Below, piece by piece: positions 8,497 through 17,706 of a stretch of 64,000 nucleotides of DNA (position 1 is the stretch's first letter; every line of letters starts with the position of its first letter). A program made the translations under genes and the position numbers. Source of the stretch: Lacinutrix sp. MedPE-SW (GTDB lineage Bacteria > Bacteroidota > Bacteroidia > Flavobacteriales > Flavobacteriaceae); NCBI RefSeq assembly GCF_001874145.1, contig NZ_MPCX01000012.1, positions 61,660 to 125,659 of the forward strand, in the 5' to 3' direction. A model generated the notes under the pieces. It was not told the DNA's origin and did not search any database. It worked only from the letters and a program-made list of their open reading frames with translations.

Positions 8497-8952
8497 ATGA
8501 AACGAGCACTTTTTCCGGGATCATTTGACCCAATCACTCTTGGACATTACGATATTATTAAACGTGGCGTAAAACTTTTTGATGAAGTTATTGTAGCCAT
8601 TGGTGTAAACTCTGAAAAAAACTATATGTTTTCTTTAGAAGATAGAAAACGTTTTTTAGAAGACGCCTTTAAGGATGAACCTAAAGTAAAGGTAGTAACT
8701 TATAAAGGTTTAACCATAGACTTTTGTAAAGCTATGGATGCCAAATTTATATTGCGTGGATTAAGAAATCCAGCAGATTTTGAATTTGAAAAAGCTATTG
8801 CACATACCAATAGAAAACTATCTAAAATAGAAACAGTTTTTCTTTTAACCGCTGCAAGAACATCATTTATAAGTTCTAGTATAGTTAGAGAAGTTATTAG
8901 AAATAATGGCGACTACACCGTTTTGGTTCCAGATAGTGTAAGAGTAAAATAA
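8497..8952 (+). CDS. coaD: Pantetheine-phosphate adenylyltransferase
   Basis: 151 residues. The nucleotidyltransferase signature FPGSFDPITLGHYDII is at the N terminus (the TxGH motif is T14-H17), with RGLRNPADFEFE and the C-terminal ISSSIVREV loop. It transfers AMP to 4'-phosphopantetheine, the penultimate step of coenzyme A synthesis. The gene is last in the ddl run and its TAA merges into a bidirectional terminator. Confidence 0.96.
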   Translation: MKRALFPGSFDPITLGHYDIIKRGVKLFDEVIVAIGVNSEKNYMFSLEDRKRFLEDAFKDEPKVKVVTYKGLTIDFCKAMDAKFILRGLRNPADFEFEKAIAHTNRKLSKIETVFLLTAARTSFISSSIVREVIRNNGDYTVLVPDSVRVK

Positions 8953-8982
8953 AAAAAGCGAGCCAAATGGCTCGCTTTTTTT
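8951..8982. terminator. Bidirectional terminator, coaD / sulP
   Basis: Stem GCGAGCC (8958-8964), loop AAAT, stem GGCTCGC (8969-8975), flanked by seven A on the left and seven T on the right, so it can work for both convergent genes. Confidence 0.92.
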
Positions 8983-8983
8983 A

Positions 8984-10645
8984 TTAGAATTTATATTCTG
9001 AAAGCGGTTTAGGGAAATCTTCTGGATTTGCCGCTAAATGATAACGAGGATCATCAACATCTTCTATAATAACACCTCTAAATTTTGGGCTAGCTTTGTA
9101 TAACAGAATTTTACAATCTTCACTTAAATGTTTTAGCTTAATGTTTTTTCCTTCAGCTTCATATTTTTCTACTAAATTAAAAATAGCTTCTATTGCAGAG
9201 TGATCACTAACACGAGATTCTACAAAGTCAATCTCTATATTTTCTGGATCGTTTTTAGCATCAAACTTCTCGTTAAAAGCTTGAATACTTCCAAAAAATA
9301 ATGGTCCCCAAATTTCATAAACTTTAGTTCCATCTGCTTTTAAACGTTTTCTTGCTCTAATTTTCTTGGCGTTTTCCCAAGCAAATACTAATGCAGATAT
9401 TATTACGCCAATAAAAACAGCAACTGCTAAGTCTACAAATACCGTTACTAAAGATACGGTGATTAACACAAAAGCATCGGACATTGGTATTTTTTTAAGT
9501 ATTCTAAAACTAGACCAAGCAAAAGTTTCAATTACCATCATGAACATGACTCCTACTAAAGCTGCAATTGGTACCATTTCAATTAATTTATCTGCAAATA
9601 AAATAAACGACAATAGCGTTACTGCCATCATTATACCAGACAATCTACCACGTCCACCAGCATTAATATTAATTACAGTTTGACCAATCATACCACAACC
9701 ACCAGTACCACCAAATAATCCAGAAACTATATTTCCTGCGCCTTGTGCAACGCACTCTCTATTTCCATTTCCTCTAGTTTCGGTTAACTCATCAACTAAA
9801 TTCATTGTCATTAAAGACTCTATTAATCCAACAGATGCAGCTAAAAAAGCAGGTAGCGCAATAAACTTTAAAGTATCTAAATTAAACGGAAGCTTTTCCC
9901 AAAGCTCCATGTTTGGCGTAGGAAATTCTCCTTTTAAACCTGTTCCTCCACCTTCAATTATATAAGATCCAACAGTAGAAACATCCATATTAAAACCAAT
10001 AACGATTAAACTAGTAACTAGAATTGCTGTTAAAGCTGCTGGTAATTTTTTTGTAAGCTTAGGTAATAACCAAATAATAGCCATAGTTAATAGCACTAAA
10101 CCTATCATGGTATACAACTCGGTACCTTGCATATAAGTGCTTACATACTCGTTTACACCTGCATCTGAAACTTGTAAAGATTTATGAGAAAACATTTTTA
10201 CCTGAGCTATAAAAATAACTATAGATAAACCGTTAACAAATCCCATCATTACTGGATGCGGTATTAACCTTACAAAGCGACCAAGCTTAAATACACCTGC
10301 AAAAATTTGAATAATCCCCATTAAAACTACACAAGCCATAAGGTAAAAGAAACCCATATTCTCTATAGGCGTATCCATTAACATACCTTTTGTATGACCA
10401 TCTGCAATCATACTTACAAAAATCACGGCTACTGCTCCTGCTGCTCCAGAAATTAATCCTGGTCGACCTCCAAAAATAGCAGTAATTAAACCTATAATAA
10501 ATGCTCCAGACAAAGCCATTAACGGATCTATTTGAGCTACAAAAGCAAAGGCAACAACCTCTGGAATCATTGCTAAAGACACAGTGATTCCTGCTAATAC
10601 ATCGTCTTTTATATTTGGTGTAATTTTTCTAACAAACTCTGTCAT
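8984..10645 (-). CDS. SulP-family inorganic anion transporter
   Basis: 553 residues. Roughly eleven to twelve hydrophobic segments cover residues 10-420, with the SulP-type N terminus (ITVSLAMIPEVVAFAFVAQIDPLMAL) and ISGAAGAVAVIF. A cytoplasmic STAS domain occupies about 440-535, including IEIDFVESRVSDHSAIEAI. SulP proteins carry sulfate, bicarbonate or related anions with Na+ or by exchange. The substrate cannot be read from sequence. In marine bacteria a bicarbonate role (BicA-like) is as plausible as sulfate. No carbonic anhydrase or sulfate-assimilation gene is adjacent. It is divergent from the M14 peptidase gene. Confidence 0.88.
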   Translation of the reverse strand: MTEFVRKITPNIKDDVLAGITVSLAMIPEVVAFAFVAQIDPLMALSGAFIIGLITAIFGGRPGLISGAAGAVAVIFVSMIADGHTKGMLMDTPIENMGFFYLMACVVLMGIIQIFAGVFKLGRFVRLIPHPVMMGFVNGLSIVIFIAQVKMFSHKSLQVSDAGVNEYVSTYMQGTELYTMIGLVLLTMAIIWLLPKLTKKLPAALTAILVTSLIVIGFNMDVSTVGSYIIEGGGTGLKGEFPTPNMELWEKLPFNLDTLKFIALPAFLAASVGLIESLMTMNLVDELTETRGNGNRECVAQGAGNIVSGLFGGTGGCGMIGQTVININAGGRGRLSGIMMAVTLLSFILFADKLIEMVPIAALVGVMFMMVIETFAWSSFRILKKIPMSDAFVLITVSLVTVFVDLAVAVFIGVIISALVFAWENAKKIRARKRLKADGTKVYEIWGPLFFGSIQAFNEKFDAKNDPENIEIDFVESRVSDHSAIEAIFNLVEKYEAEGKNIKLKHLSEDCKILLYKASPKFRGVIIEDVDDPRYHLAANPEDFPKPLSEYKF

Positions 10646-10666
10646 TATTTCTGTTTTTTAAAGGTG

Positions 10667-10696
10667 CAAAAGTACGATTATTAAGAGATTCACAAA
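10667..10696 (-). promoter_or_regulatory. Promoter of the sulP gene
   Basis: On the minus strand TTTG (10693-10696), an 18-base spacer and TACTTTTG (10667-10674) match the Bacteroidota -33/-7 pattern with slightly short spacing. The ATG at 10645 lies about 22 bases beyond, giving a short leader. Confidence 0.6.
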
Positions 10697-10706
10697 CGCA
10701 TATTCC

Positions 10707-10714
10707 TATATTTG
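10707..10714 (+). promoter_or_regulatory. Putative -7 box of the M14 peptidase gene
   Basis: TATATTTG is an exact TAnnTTTG match 29 bases upstream of the ATG at 10744. It partners the sulP promoter in a 98-base divergent gap. The -33 box is not clear. Confidence 0.5.
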
Positions 10715-10743
10715 TTAAACTAAAAATTACTAAATCGATTGAA

Positions 10744-12474
10744 ATGAAGAAAATATTAGCCACTTTACTACTAATATCTGGTTTAAGTTGTGACTCTAAA
10801 AAAGAATATGACTTTACAACAGTGTTTGAAAAAACTAAAGGTTTTGAAACCGCAACTTACTCTCAAACTATTAATTTTTATAAAAACTTAGCCAAAAAAT
10901 ATAATACGATTTCTATAGATTCTATTGGTGCTACAGATTCTGGAAAACCATTACATATAGTAACTTTTAACGAAGCTGCGAATTTTAATTTTGAAACCAT
11001 AAGAAATACCAAACGTACTATTTTAATAAATAATGGTATTCATCCTGGAGAAAGTGATGGTATAGATGCAACAATGATGCTTTACAGAGACCTTGCTAAT
11101 GGAAAAATTAATGCACCAAAAAACACAGTTTTAACAACCATACCTATATATAATATTGGTGGTAGTTTAAACCGTAATACGCATTCTAGAACAAACCAAA
11201 ACGGACCAAAATCTTACGGTTTTAGAGGTAATGCTCGTAATTACGACTTGAATAGAGATTTTATTAAAACTGACACCAAAAATGCAAAAACATTTGCTGA
11301 GATTTTTCACTTAATACAACCTGATGTTTTTATAGATAACCATGTAAGTAATGGAGCAGACTACCAATACACATTAACACATTTATTTACGCAACATAAC
11401 AAACTGGGTGGCGAATTGGGTAATTATATACAAACTTTTATGATGCCTGAATTAGAAAAAAAATTAAAAGATAAAGCATGGGATATTACACCATATGTAA
11501 ATGTTTTTAATAATGTTCCCGAAAAAGGTTTTAGTCAATTTATGGACTATCCTCGCTACTCTACAGGATACACTTCTCTATTTAATACCTTTGGTATGAT
11601 GGTAGAAACACACATGCTAAAACCATATAAACAGCGTGTAGAAGGCACATACGAATTAATGAAAAGCATGATTGAAATCACCGAAGAAAACGGACAAACA
11701 ATTAAAAACTTAAGAGAGAAAGCCAATACTAATTATACAGCAAATTCAAAATATCCTTTACAATGGGAAATTGATACTTTAAAAAATACGGTTTTAAATT
11801 TTAAAGGTTACGAAGGAAACCAAATAACGAGTAAAATTACAGGAAGTAATAGATTAAAGTACGATAGAAACCAACCATTTACTAAAAAGGTAACTTACAA
11901 CAATTACTTTAAACCTACTTTAAGCATTACAATTCCTAAAGCATATATTATCCCACAAGGATGGCATGAAGTAATAGCAAGATTAAAACGTAATAAAATA
12001 GCACTTATTGAGCTAAATAAAGATTCTACAATACAAGTTGAAAGTTATAAAATAAAAGATTTTAAAAGTAGAAAATCACCTTACGAAGGTCATTATCTTC
12101 ATTACAATACAACTATTACAAATACAACAGAAACTATTACTTTTAGAAAAGGAGATTATATTGCAACTACTAATCAACCAGGCGTAAGATATTTAATTGA
12201 AGTATTAGAACCTCAAGCTCCAGATTCATTTTTTAATTGGAATTTTTTTGATACTATTTTACAACAAAAAGAAGGTTTTTCTCCCTATGTGTGGGAAGAT
12301 AAAGCTTTAGAGATTTTAGAAAACAATCCTGAATTAAAACAGAACTTTGAAAATAAAAAATCTCAAGATATAAACTTTAATAAGAATTGGTATCAGCAAT
12401 TAGATTGGATTCATAAACAGAGTGAACATTACGAATCTGCCCATTTAAAATATCCTATTTACAGACTTAAATAA
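10744..12474 (+). CDS. M14-family zinc carboxypeptidase, lipoprotein
   Basis: 576 residues. A lipoprotein signal ends LLISGLSC, with Cys16 as the likely lipidated residue. The catalytic domain has the M14 zinc ligands His100 and Glu103 (GIHPGES) and His200 (DNHVSNG), plus the general-base Glu289 (MVETHM). Arg/Asn residues in ARNYDLNRDF (164-173) fit the substrate carboxylate site. The remaining 270 residues form a beta-rich tail. It probably trims peptides at the cell surface or in the periplasm for nutrition. It is a single gene between a divergent transporter and a convergent T9SS cargo. Confidence 0.88.
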   Translation: MKKILATLLLISGLSCDSKKEYDFTTVFEKTKGFETATYSQTINFYKNLAKKYNTISIDSIGATDSGKPLHIVTFNEAANFNFETIRNTKRTILINNGIHPGESDGIDATMMLYRDLANGKINAPKNTVLTTIPIYNIGGSLNRNTHSRTNQNGPKSYGFRGNARNYDLNRDFIKTDTKNAKTFAEIFHLIQPDVFIDNHVSNGADYQYTLTHLFTQHNKLGGELGNYIQTFMMPELEKKLKDKAWDITPYVNVFNNVPEKGFSQFMDYPRYSTGYTSLFNTFGMMVETHMLKPYKQRVEGTYELMKSMIEITEENGQTIKNLREKANTNYTANSKYPLQWEIDTLKNTVLNFKGYEGNQITSKITGSNRLKYDRNQPFTKKVTYNNYFKPTLSITIPKAYIIPQGWHEVIARLKRNKIALIELNKDSTIQVESYKIKDFKSRKSPYEGHYLHYNTTITNTTETITFRKGDYIATTNQPGVRYLIEVLEPQAPDSFFNWNFFDTILQQKEGFSPYVWEDKALEILENNPELKQNFENKKSQDINFNKNWYQQLDWIHKQSEHYESAHLKYPIYRLK

Positions 12475-12508
12475 AAAAAGCCGTTGCAATTTGCAACGGC
12501 TTTTTTTT
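12473..12508. terminator. Bidirectional terminator, M14 peptidase / T9SS cargo
   Basis: GCCGTTGC...GCAACGGC stem with a five-base loop (12480-12500), flanked by seven A on the left and eight T on the right. It serves both convergent genes. Confidence 0.93.
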
Positions 12509-12531
12509 ATTATTAATAATTAAATCATTAG

Positions 12532-14469
12532 TTATTTGCTAACCTGAATCTTTTTACTAAAGCTTCTAAAGTTAGATTGGAATTTAACTACATATAGTCC
12601 TGTAGATAAAGCACTAGTATTTACTTGAGTTTTTCCAAATGTTGAATTATCGAAAGCACCTTTTATAACTTGCTTTCCGTTTAAATCGAATACTTGGTAA
12701 TTCATTACCTCAGCATCTAATAATAATAATTCTACGTTTAAGTTATCTACAACAGGATTAGGATATAATTTAATATCTACACTTGCTGTTTCAACAACTT
12801 CTTCTGGTTTAGAAACTAAAGTGTTTTTTGTAGTTTCTACTGTTTGTAAATCCTCTCCTTTAATTGGTTCTACTTTAGGCTCATCTGTATTTGCTGCTCT
12901 TTCATCTGGACCTGCTGTAATTACTACAATAGACTTTCCTGCATCATCTAAAGATGCACAAATATTGTTATTAGCTAAAGTATTTAAAACATCTGTAGGA
13001 GTTGTAGTTCCTGGTACAATTGAATTTAAATCTAAAGTCTCAGGATTGTATACTAATAAGTGAACTCTAAATAATCCAGCTTGATTTATAGCTGCTGATA
13101 AACCAACTTCAAAAGACTTAATTGTACGAATACTTCCGTTATCGTCATCATCATCATCGTCATCATCACTACCGTCTGCTTTAGAAGAAATTAAAGTACA
13201 ATAGTTATAACCTTCTGGTAAAACGGCATTTGGTCCAGGTGTTACTTGTACTCTTTTCTGGAATCCTGGTAATACTAAATAAATTGATCCGTCTGTATTT
13301 GTTGAACCTGCTTCTGCATCACATACTTCGTCTGGTCCATCTGTAATTGTAAATGTTACTGTGTCTTCATCACATAAAGTTCCATTACAGTAGTTTCCTG
13401 TAAATAAAGATCCTTTTACTTGAAAAGTTCCTGTTCCTAAGAACCAAGCACCATTACCTGCTGGAAAAGTGTATGGTAAATAGTTTTCAATAATGTTATA
13501 AACTTGACCTGTATTTACATTTGTAACTTCAAATCTTAAACTATCTGAATCTCCGTTTACTATACCATCAATATAAAAACCTGCAGGTAAATCGTTAACA
13601 GTATAAAGACCTCCATCTACAATAGTAGTGGCTTGGTCTGTTCCATTTGTAAATTGGAATTCTGTAATATCACCACAGTTATCTTCATAGATTGTAAAAG
13701 TGATACATACCGCATCACATTTTGTTCCGCATAAATTATTATACTTATATACACTTGAATAAAACTGAAAAGTACCTGTACCTAATGTCCAAGCAGAATT
13801 TCCTGCTGGATAAGTGTATGGTAACACATTTTCTGTATTAGAATAAACTGCTCCTGTGTCTAAGTTTGTAATTCTATTGTATGCACTTTCTGATACTCCA
13901 GATACTAATACATCAACATAAAAGTTATATGGTAAAGAAGCAATATCGTAAGTACCTCCATTTGTAATGTTTACAGAGTTTGTACCATTAGAAAATGCTA
14001 AACCATCAATTTGACCACATGGTGGTGTATTTGTTAAAGTAAAACGTATAGTTTCAGTATCACAAGAATAGCTGTTACAGTAGTTGTACTTGTATAATTT
14101 AGCTTTAATCTCGTAAGTTCCTGGACCATAGCTCCAAGCTCCATTTCCTCCTGGAAAAGTATAAGGTAAGTAGTTTTCTTGGATAGTAATATACTGTCCA
14201 GTATTTAAATTTTTAACTCTAATTTTAGCACTTTGAGAATACCCACTAACTTTCACATCAACAAAAAAGTTATTTGGTAAATCGCCTATTGTATAAGTAC
14301 CATTATTAGTTATTGTTGTAGAAGAACTTCCGTTTGAAAATTTAAAGCCAGAAATTTGACCACAATAAGTCTCGGCCATAACCGAATTTGAAAAAATAAA
14401 AGAAAACATCAAGAACAGACTTGCTGTAAATGTGGTTTTCAAATTTGAATTAAGTAAAATTCTTTTCAT
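12532..14469 (-). CDS. Secreted T9SS cargo with three tandem repeats and a poly-Asp tract
   Basis: 645 residues. A signal peptide (about 1-32, ending SNSVMA) is followed by three homologous repeats of about 113 residues at 36-148, 151-262 and 265-377. Each has an opening CG(Q/D)I and the shared YxVNDLPxxFYVD, ENYLPYTFPAGNGAW and GTGTF cores, with paired cysteines. A middle domain (380-530) contains nine consecutive Asp at 435-443. The C terminus (about 570-645, LYPNPVVDNLNVE...GLYVVKFQS) is a type A T9SS sorting domain. Surface or released adhesin, matrix or Ca2+-binding functions are possible but unproven. Secretion would use the PorU/PorV machinery encoded near 42-46 kb. Confidence 0.85.
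   Translation of the reverse strand: MKRILLNSNLKTTFTASLFLMFSFIFSNSVMAETYCGQISGFKFSNGSSSTTITNNGTYTIGDLPNNFFVDVKVSGYSQSAKIRVKNLNTGQYITIQENYLPYTFPGGNGAWSYGPGTYEIKAKLYKYNYCNSYSCDTETIRFTLTNTPPCGQIDGLAFSNGTNSVNITNGGTYDIASLPYNFYVDVLVSGVSESAYNRITNLDTGAVYSNTENVLPYTYPAGNSAWTLGTGTFQFYSSVYKYNNLCGTKCDAVCITFTIYEDNCGDITEFQFTNGTDQATTIVDGGLYTVNDLPAGFYIDGIVNGDSDSLRFEVTNVNTGQVYNIIENYLPYTFPAGNGAWFLGTGTFQVKGSLFTGNYCNGTLCDEDTVTFTITDGPDEVCDAEAGSTNTDGSIYLVLPGFQKRVQVTPGPNAVLPEGYNYCTLISSKADGSDDDDDDDDDNGSIRTIKSFEVGLSAAINQAGLFRVHLLVYNPETLDLNSIVPGTTTPTDVLNTLANNNICASLDDAGKSIVVITAGPDERAANTDEPKVEPIKGEDLQTVETTKNTLVSKPEEVVETASVDIKLYPNPVVDNLNVELLLLDAEVMNYQVFDLNGKQVIKGAFDNSTFGKTQVNTSALSTGLYVVKFQSNFRSFSKKIQVSK
13141..13167 (-). 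repeat. In-frame Asp-codon microsatellite (9 codons)
   Basis: Nine GAT/GAC codons in a row inside the T9SS cargo gene. On the plus strand the tract reads as atc/gtc triplets. Triplet gain or loss would keep the frame and change the length of the acidic segment. Confidence 0.9.
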
Positions 14470-14686
14470 GATAAAATTAGATTTATTAGTAATAACGACG
14501 GCAAATTAATTAATCTAATAATCAGGATAAATATTATTAGTCTACATACTTGAAAATTCGTTTAAGTGATAAAATTTTGTTAATTGAAATTGTGTAAGAA
14601 AATCCTATCGAATAAATCATACTCTTTATCGATAATCTGCAACTCTACATTTTAAGTTTTTTTGTTAAGAGCTCTATTTGAATAAA

Positions 14687-15286
14687 TTAAACTAACAATC
14701 TAATATTGGCATATGAGTTTTCTAAAGCTTGTACAGCTTCTTTTTCATTTAACCAAACTACTTTAGTTATACCTTCATTCTCTTGCGGAAAGAGCTCACC
14801 ATCAAAATTAGTTTTCATTTCAAACCAATAGGTGATTTTAATTTTAAACTTGCCGTTTCTTTTAAATAAGTGATATGTTGTTTGAAGCGGTTTTACAATT
14901 TTTAAACCTGTAACTCCCGTTTCTTCTTCAACCTCTCTAATTGCAGTTTCTTCAATAGATTCTTTTTTCTCTGCTTTACCTTTTGGTAAATCCCATTTAT
15001 TATTTCTATATATAAATAGAATAGCATTGTCTTTATTATACACCTTTCCTCCACCTGCAATAACATTAGGTAGTTTTGCTAAAAACTTTTTTAATATAGT
15101 GTCTTCGTTATGGTGTATTAATCTTACAGCATCATACTTCTTTTTAGACAAAGTATTTAAAACTGTTTCTATAGATACATCTTTAAGTAAGAAATTTTTA
15201 AAATTAGTTTCTTTCTCAATCTTAGTGGTTAAAATTATAGGCTTATCGCCAACAAAAATAAAATACATATTTATTTTAAGAGACAT
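14687..15286 (-). CDS. NUDIX hydrolase
   Basis: 199 residues. The Nudix box matches GX5EX7REUXEEXGU at 103-125 (GKAEKKE, REVEEETGV), preceded by WDLPKG. The N-terminal 75 residues are an extra domain of unknown role. Nudix enzymes hydrolyse nucleoside diphosphates linked to another moiety; the substrate here is unknown. The gene is divergent from pyrE, with about 110 bases between starts. Confidence 0.88.
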   Translation of the reverse strand: MSLKINMYFIFVGDKPIILTTKIEKETNFKNFLLKDVSIETVLNTLSKKKYDAVRLIHHNEDTILKKFLAKLPNVIAGGGKVYNKDNAILFIYRNNKWDLPKGKAEKKESIEETAIREVEEETGVTGLKIVKPLQTTYHLFKRNGKFKIKITYWFEMKTNFDGELFPQENEGITKVVWLNEKEAVQALENSYANIRLLV

Positions 15287-15386
15287 TTAGGTTGATGTAA
15301 AAATATCATTTTATTTATTTGAAACCACATTCTAAAAATTTATTTTTTTTATTAATCAACTTTTCCAAATAATTTTAAATATTGTT

Positions 15387-15394
15387 TATTTTTG
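15387..15394 (+). promoter_or_regulatory. -7 box of pyrE, near-leaderless start
   Basis: TATTTTTG fits TAnnTTTG and ends only five bases before the ATG at 15400. A transcript starting the usual few bases downstream of this box would have almost no 5' leader. This also argues against the TTG at 15382, which lies upstream of the box. Confidence 0.55.
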
Positions 15395-15399
15395 CGAGT

Positions 15400-16044
15400 A
15401 TGATTTTCGATAAACACATCGCAAGACAAGCCGCGAAGGTTTTACTGCAAATAAACGCTATTAAATTACAACCTAACGATCCATTTACATGGGCTTCTGG
15501 TTGGAAATCTCCAATTTATTGTGATAACCGCATAATTTTATCTTTTCCTCCAATAAGAAATTATATTAGAGAAGAAATGGCTAAATTTATTGAGTCGCAC
15601 TACGGTAAACCAGATGCTATTGCAGGCGTTGCAACAGGTGCTATAGGTATTGGTATGTTAGTAGCAGAATATTTAGGACTACCTTTTATATATGTAAGAC
15701 CAGAAGCAAAAGGCCATGGAAGGCAAAACCAAATTGAAGGCTTTATAGAAAGCGGTCAAAATGTAGTGGTTGTAGAAGATTTAATTAGCACAGGAAAAAG
15801 CAGTTTAAATGCTGTTCGTGCTTTAAAAGAAGCCAATGTAAATGTAAAAGGTATGATTGCCATATTTACTTATGGTTTTAATATCTCGAAAGAAAATTTT
15901 GAAAAAGAAAAAATAGAACTTCAAACACTAAGTAATTACGAAAACTTATTAGATGAAGCAGTAGCTACAAATTATATTACAGAAGAGCAGCTAAAAACAT
16001 TGTCTCAATGGAATGCTAACCCAAGTGAATGGAACGCTTTTTGA
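15400..16044 (+). CDS. pyrE: Orotate phosphoribosyltransferase
   Basis: 214 residues from the ATG at 15400 (MIFDKHIARQAAKVLLQ). A TTG start at 15382 would add six residues but precedes the -7 box, so I reject it. Family motifs are FTWASGWKSPIYCDNR (orotate/PRPP side), GVATGAIGIG, YVRPEAKGHGRQNQIEG (flexible loop) and the PRPP loop VVVVEDLISTGKSS. It makes OMP from orotate and PRPP in pyrimidine synthesis. The SRPBCC gene follows after 50 bases on the same strand. Confidence 0.95.
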   Translation: MIFDKHIARQAAKVLLQINAIKLQPNDPFTWASGWKSPIYCDNRIILSFPPIRNYIREEMAKFIESHYGKPDAIAGVATGAIGIGMLVAEYLGLPFIYVRPEAKGHGRQNQIEGFIESGQNVVVVEDLISTGKSSLNAVRALKEANVNVKGMIAIFTYGFNISKENFEKEKIELQTLSNYENLLDEAVATNYITEEQLKTLSQWNANPSEWNAF

Positions 16045-16094
16045 AACAATAAAGAAAACAATGTAAATATTTACATTTAACTTATTACAAAAAA

Positions 16095-16490
16095 ATGAAT
16101 TTAGAATCACAAAAAGTAACACTACAAAAATCTGCCGAAGAAACGTTTAATTTTTTAAGCGACATAAAAAACTTTGAAAACTTAATGCCAGAAAACATTA
16201 GTAAATTTGAAGTTTTAGGCGAAGACAAGTTTTTATTTGCCTTAAAAGGTATGCCAGAAATTGTATTAAAAAAGAAAGAAGCAGTTGAATATAGCAAAAT
16301 TGTATTAGGTGCTGCTGGTGGTAAAATAGATTTTAGTTTAACAGGACACATTAATAGTATAGATACCAATACTAGTGAAGTACATTTAGTATTTAATGGT
16401 GAGTTTAATGCCATGATGGCCATGATGATAAAAGGTCCAATTAGCAAGTTTATAGATACATTAGCTGTAAATATGCCTAAAGCTGTTTAA
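16095..16490 (+). CDS. SRPBCC-fold small protein
   Basis: 131 residues. The pattern of an N-terminal beta strand, helix AEETFNFLSDIKNFENLMP, strands FALKGMPEIVLKKKE, and a long C-terminal helix (ISKFIDTLAVNM) fits the START/SRPBCC (polyketide cyclase-like) fold, which binds hydrophobic ligands. No catalytic residue is evident. The stop TAA at 16488-16490 overlaps the stop of birA on the other strand. It is found next to pyrE in related genomes, in my recollection, but the functional link is unknown. Confidence 0.72.
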   Translation: MNLESQKVTLQKSAEETFNFLSDIKNFENLMPENISKFEVLGEDKFLFALKGMPEIVLKKKEAVEYSKIVLGAAGGKIDFSLTGHINSIDTNTSEVHLVFNGEFNAMMAMMIKGPISKFIDTLAVNMPKAV

Positions 16491-17218
16491 TACATTAAAG
16501 TAATTTCGTTTAAAGTAAACTCTTTAATAATATTATCTTCTAACAATACCAGAAGATTTCCGTTATTAGAAATACCTTGTATAAAACCAGAAAATGTAGA
16601 GCCTTCAATACTTTTAAATGTTGAAGGTTTATTTTTTCTAAAAAGATTGTCATTATATGCTTGCATTAAAGCATCTGTTTCTTCATTTTTAAGTTTTTCA
16701 AAATATATTTTTAATTGCTTTAAAAACGTTTCAAGAACTTCATCTAAATTAAAATGAGTACCAACCAATAATTTCATAGAACTTGCCCTAGGCAAATTTT
16801 TAAAAACAGTTTGGTTAACATTTAAACCAATACCAATAACAGAAGACACAAGTTTGTTATTTTTTATGACATTTTCAATTAAAATTCCAGCTAGTTTCTT
16901 ATCTGCTGACAAAATGTCGTTTGGCCATTTTACAGTTAATTTTGGCACATTAAACTGTTGTAAAGTTTGCCTTAAAGCTAACGCAGTTATCAAGCTTAAA
17001 TAAAAGTTTTTTTCAAAATTTAAAAAAGAAACATCTTTAAACACGCTAAATGTAAGGTTTTCTCCACTTGCAGCACTCCAAACGTTACCCATTTGGCCCT
17101 TACCGTTTGTCTGGGTTTTAGCAACAACCACTGTAAAATCTTCAATAACATCTGCACTACTTATTTCTTTTAGAAAAGTATTTGTAGAATCGATGGCATC
17201 AAGTTTGATTATACGCAT
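16487..17218 (-). CDS. birA: Biotin--[acetyl-CoA-carboxylase] ligase
   Basis: 243 residues, the short form with no N-terminal helix-turn-helix, so it lacks the repressor function of E. coli BirA. The biotinyl-AMP loop is NGKGQMGNVW (GRGRxG type), followed by LTFSVF, LTVKWPNDIL and KLAGILIEN, all family-typical. A small C-terminal beta domain ends the protein. It biotinylates the carrier protein of acetyl-CoA carboxylase and other carboxylases. Convergent with the SRPBCC gene, sharing four bases with it. Confidence 0.93.
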   Translation of the reverse strand: MRIIKLDAIDSTNTFLKEISSADVIEDFTVVVAKTQTNGKGQMGNVWSAASGENLTFSVFKDVSFLNFEKNFYLSLITALALRQTLQQFNVPKLTVKWPNDILSADKKLAGILIENVIKNNKLVSSVIGIGLNVNQTVFKNLPRASSMKLLVGTHFNLDEVLETFLKQLKIYFEKLKNEETDALMQAYNDNLFRKNKPSTFKSIEGSTFSGFIQGISNNGNLLVLLEDNIIKEFTLNEITLMY

Positions 17219-17297
17219 ATAAATTGGTTATCTTCGTACTAATATATTTTATTAAATCTTTTAGATTTTATTTAGAGTATAAAGAACTAAAAAATAA

Positions 17298-17305
17298 TAA
17301 CTTTG
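17298..17305 (+). promoter_or_regulatory. -7 box of the rsfS-ftsH operon
   Basis: TAACTTTG matches TAnnTTTG, 20 bases upstream of the rsfS ATG. The -33 box is not obvious. Confidence 0.5.
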
Positions 17306-17325
17306 CACAAATTTAAATCTAATTA

Positions 17326-17697
17326 ATGGTTAAAAATCAAGTTAATGCTGATGCACTTATAACTACAATTATTAGTGGCATAGAAGATGTAAAAGGAAAA
17401 GATATAAATATTCTCGACTTAAGGGATATAGAAAATACAGTTTGCGATTACTTTATTATATGTGAAGGTACATCTAACACACAAGTTAATGCAATTGTAA
17501 GTGCTGTACAAAAAAAAGTAAGTAAAGAACTAAAAGACAAACCTTGGCATATTGAAGGAGAAGATAATGCAGAGTGGGTTTTAATGGATTATGTAAACGT
17601 CGTGGTACATGTGTTTCAAAAACATATACGCGAATATTATGATATTGAAAGTCTTTGGGGAGATGCAAAAACAACAGTAATAGAATCAAAATTTTAA
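17326..17697 (+). CDS. rsfS: Ribosomal silencing factor RsfS
   Basis: 123 residues, full length. The family core is visible: DLRDIENTVCDYFIICEGTSNTQ, PWHIEGEDNAEWVLMDYVNVVVHVF and REYYDIESLWGDA. RsfS binds ribosomal protein uL14 and blocks joining of 30S and 50S subunits, lowering translation when nutrients are short. ftsH begins nine bases after its stop, so they are likely co-transcribed, the usual Bacteroidota order. Confidence 0.95.
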   Translation: MVKNQVNADALITTIISGIEDVKGKDINILDLRDIENTVCDYFIICEGTSNTQVNAIVSAVQKKVSKELKDKPWHIEGEDNAEWVLMDYVNVVVHVFQKHIREYYDIESLWGDAKTTVIESKF

Positions 17698-17706
17698 ACC
17701 CATTTC

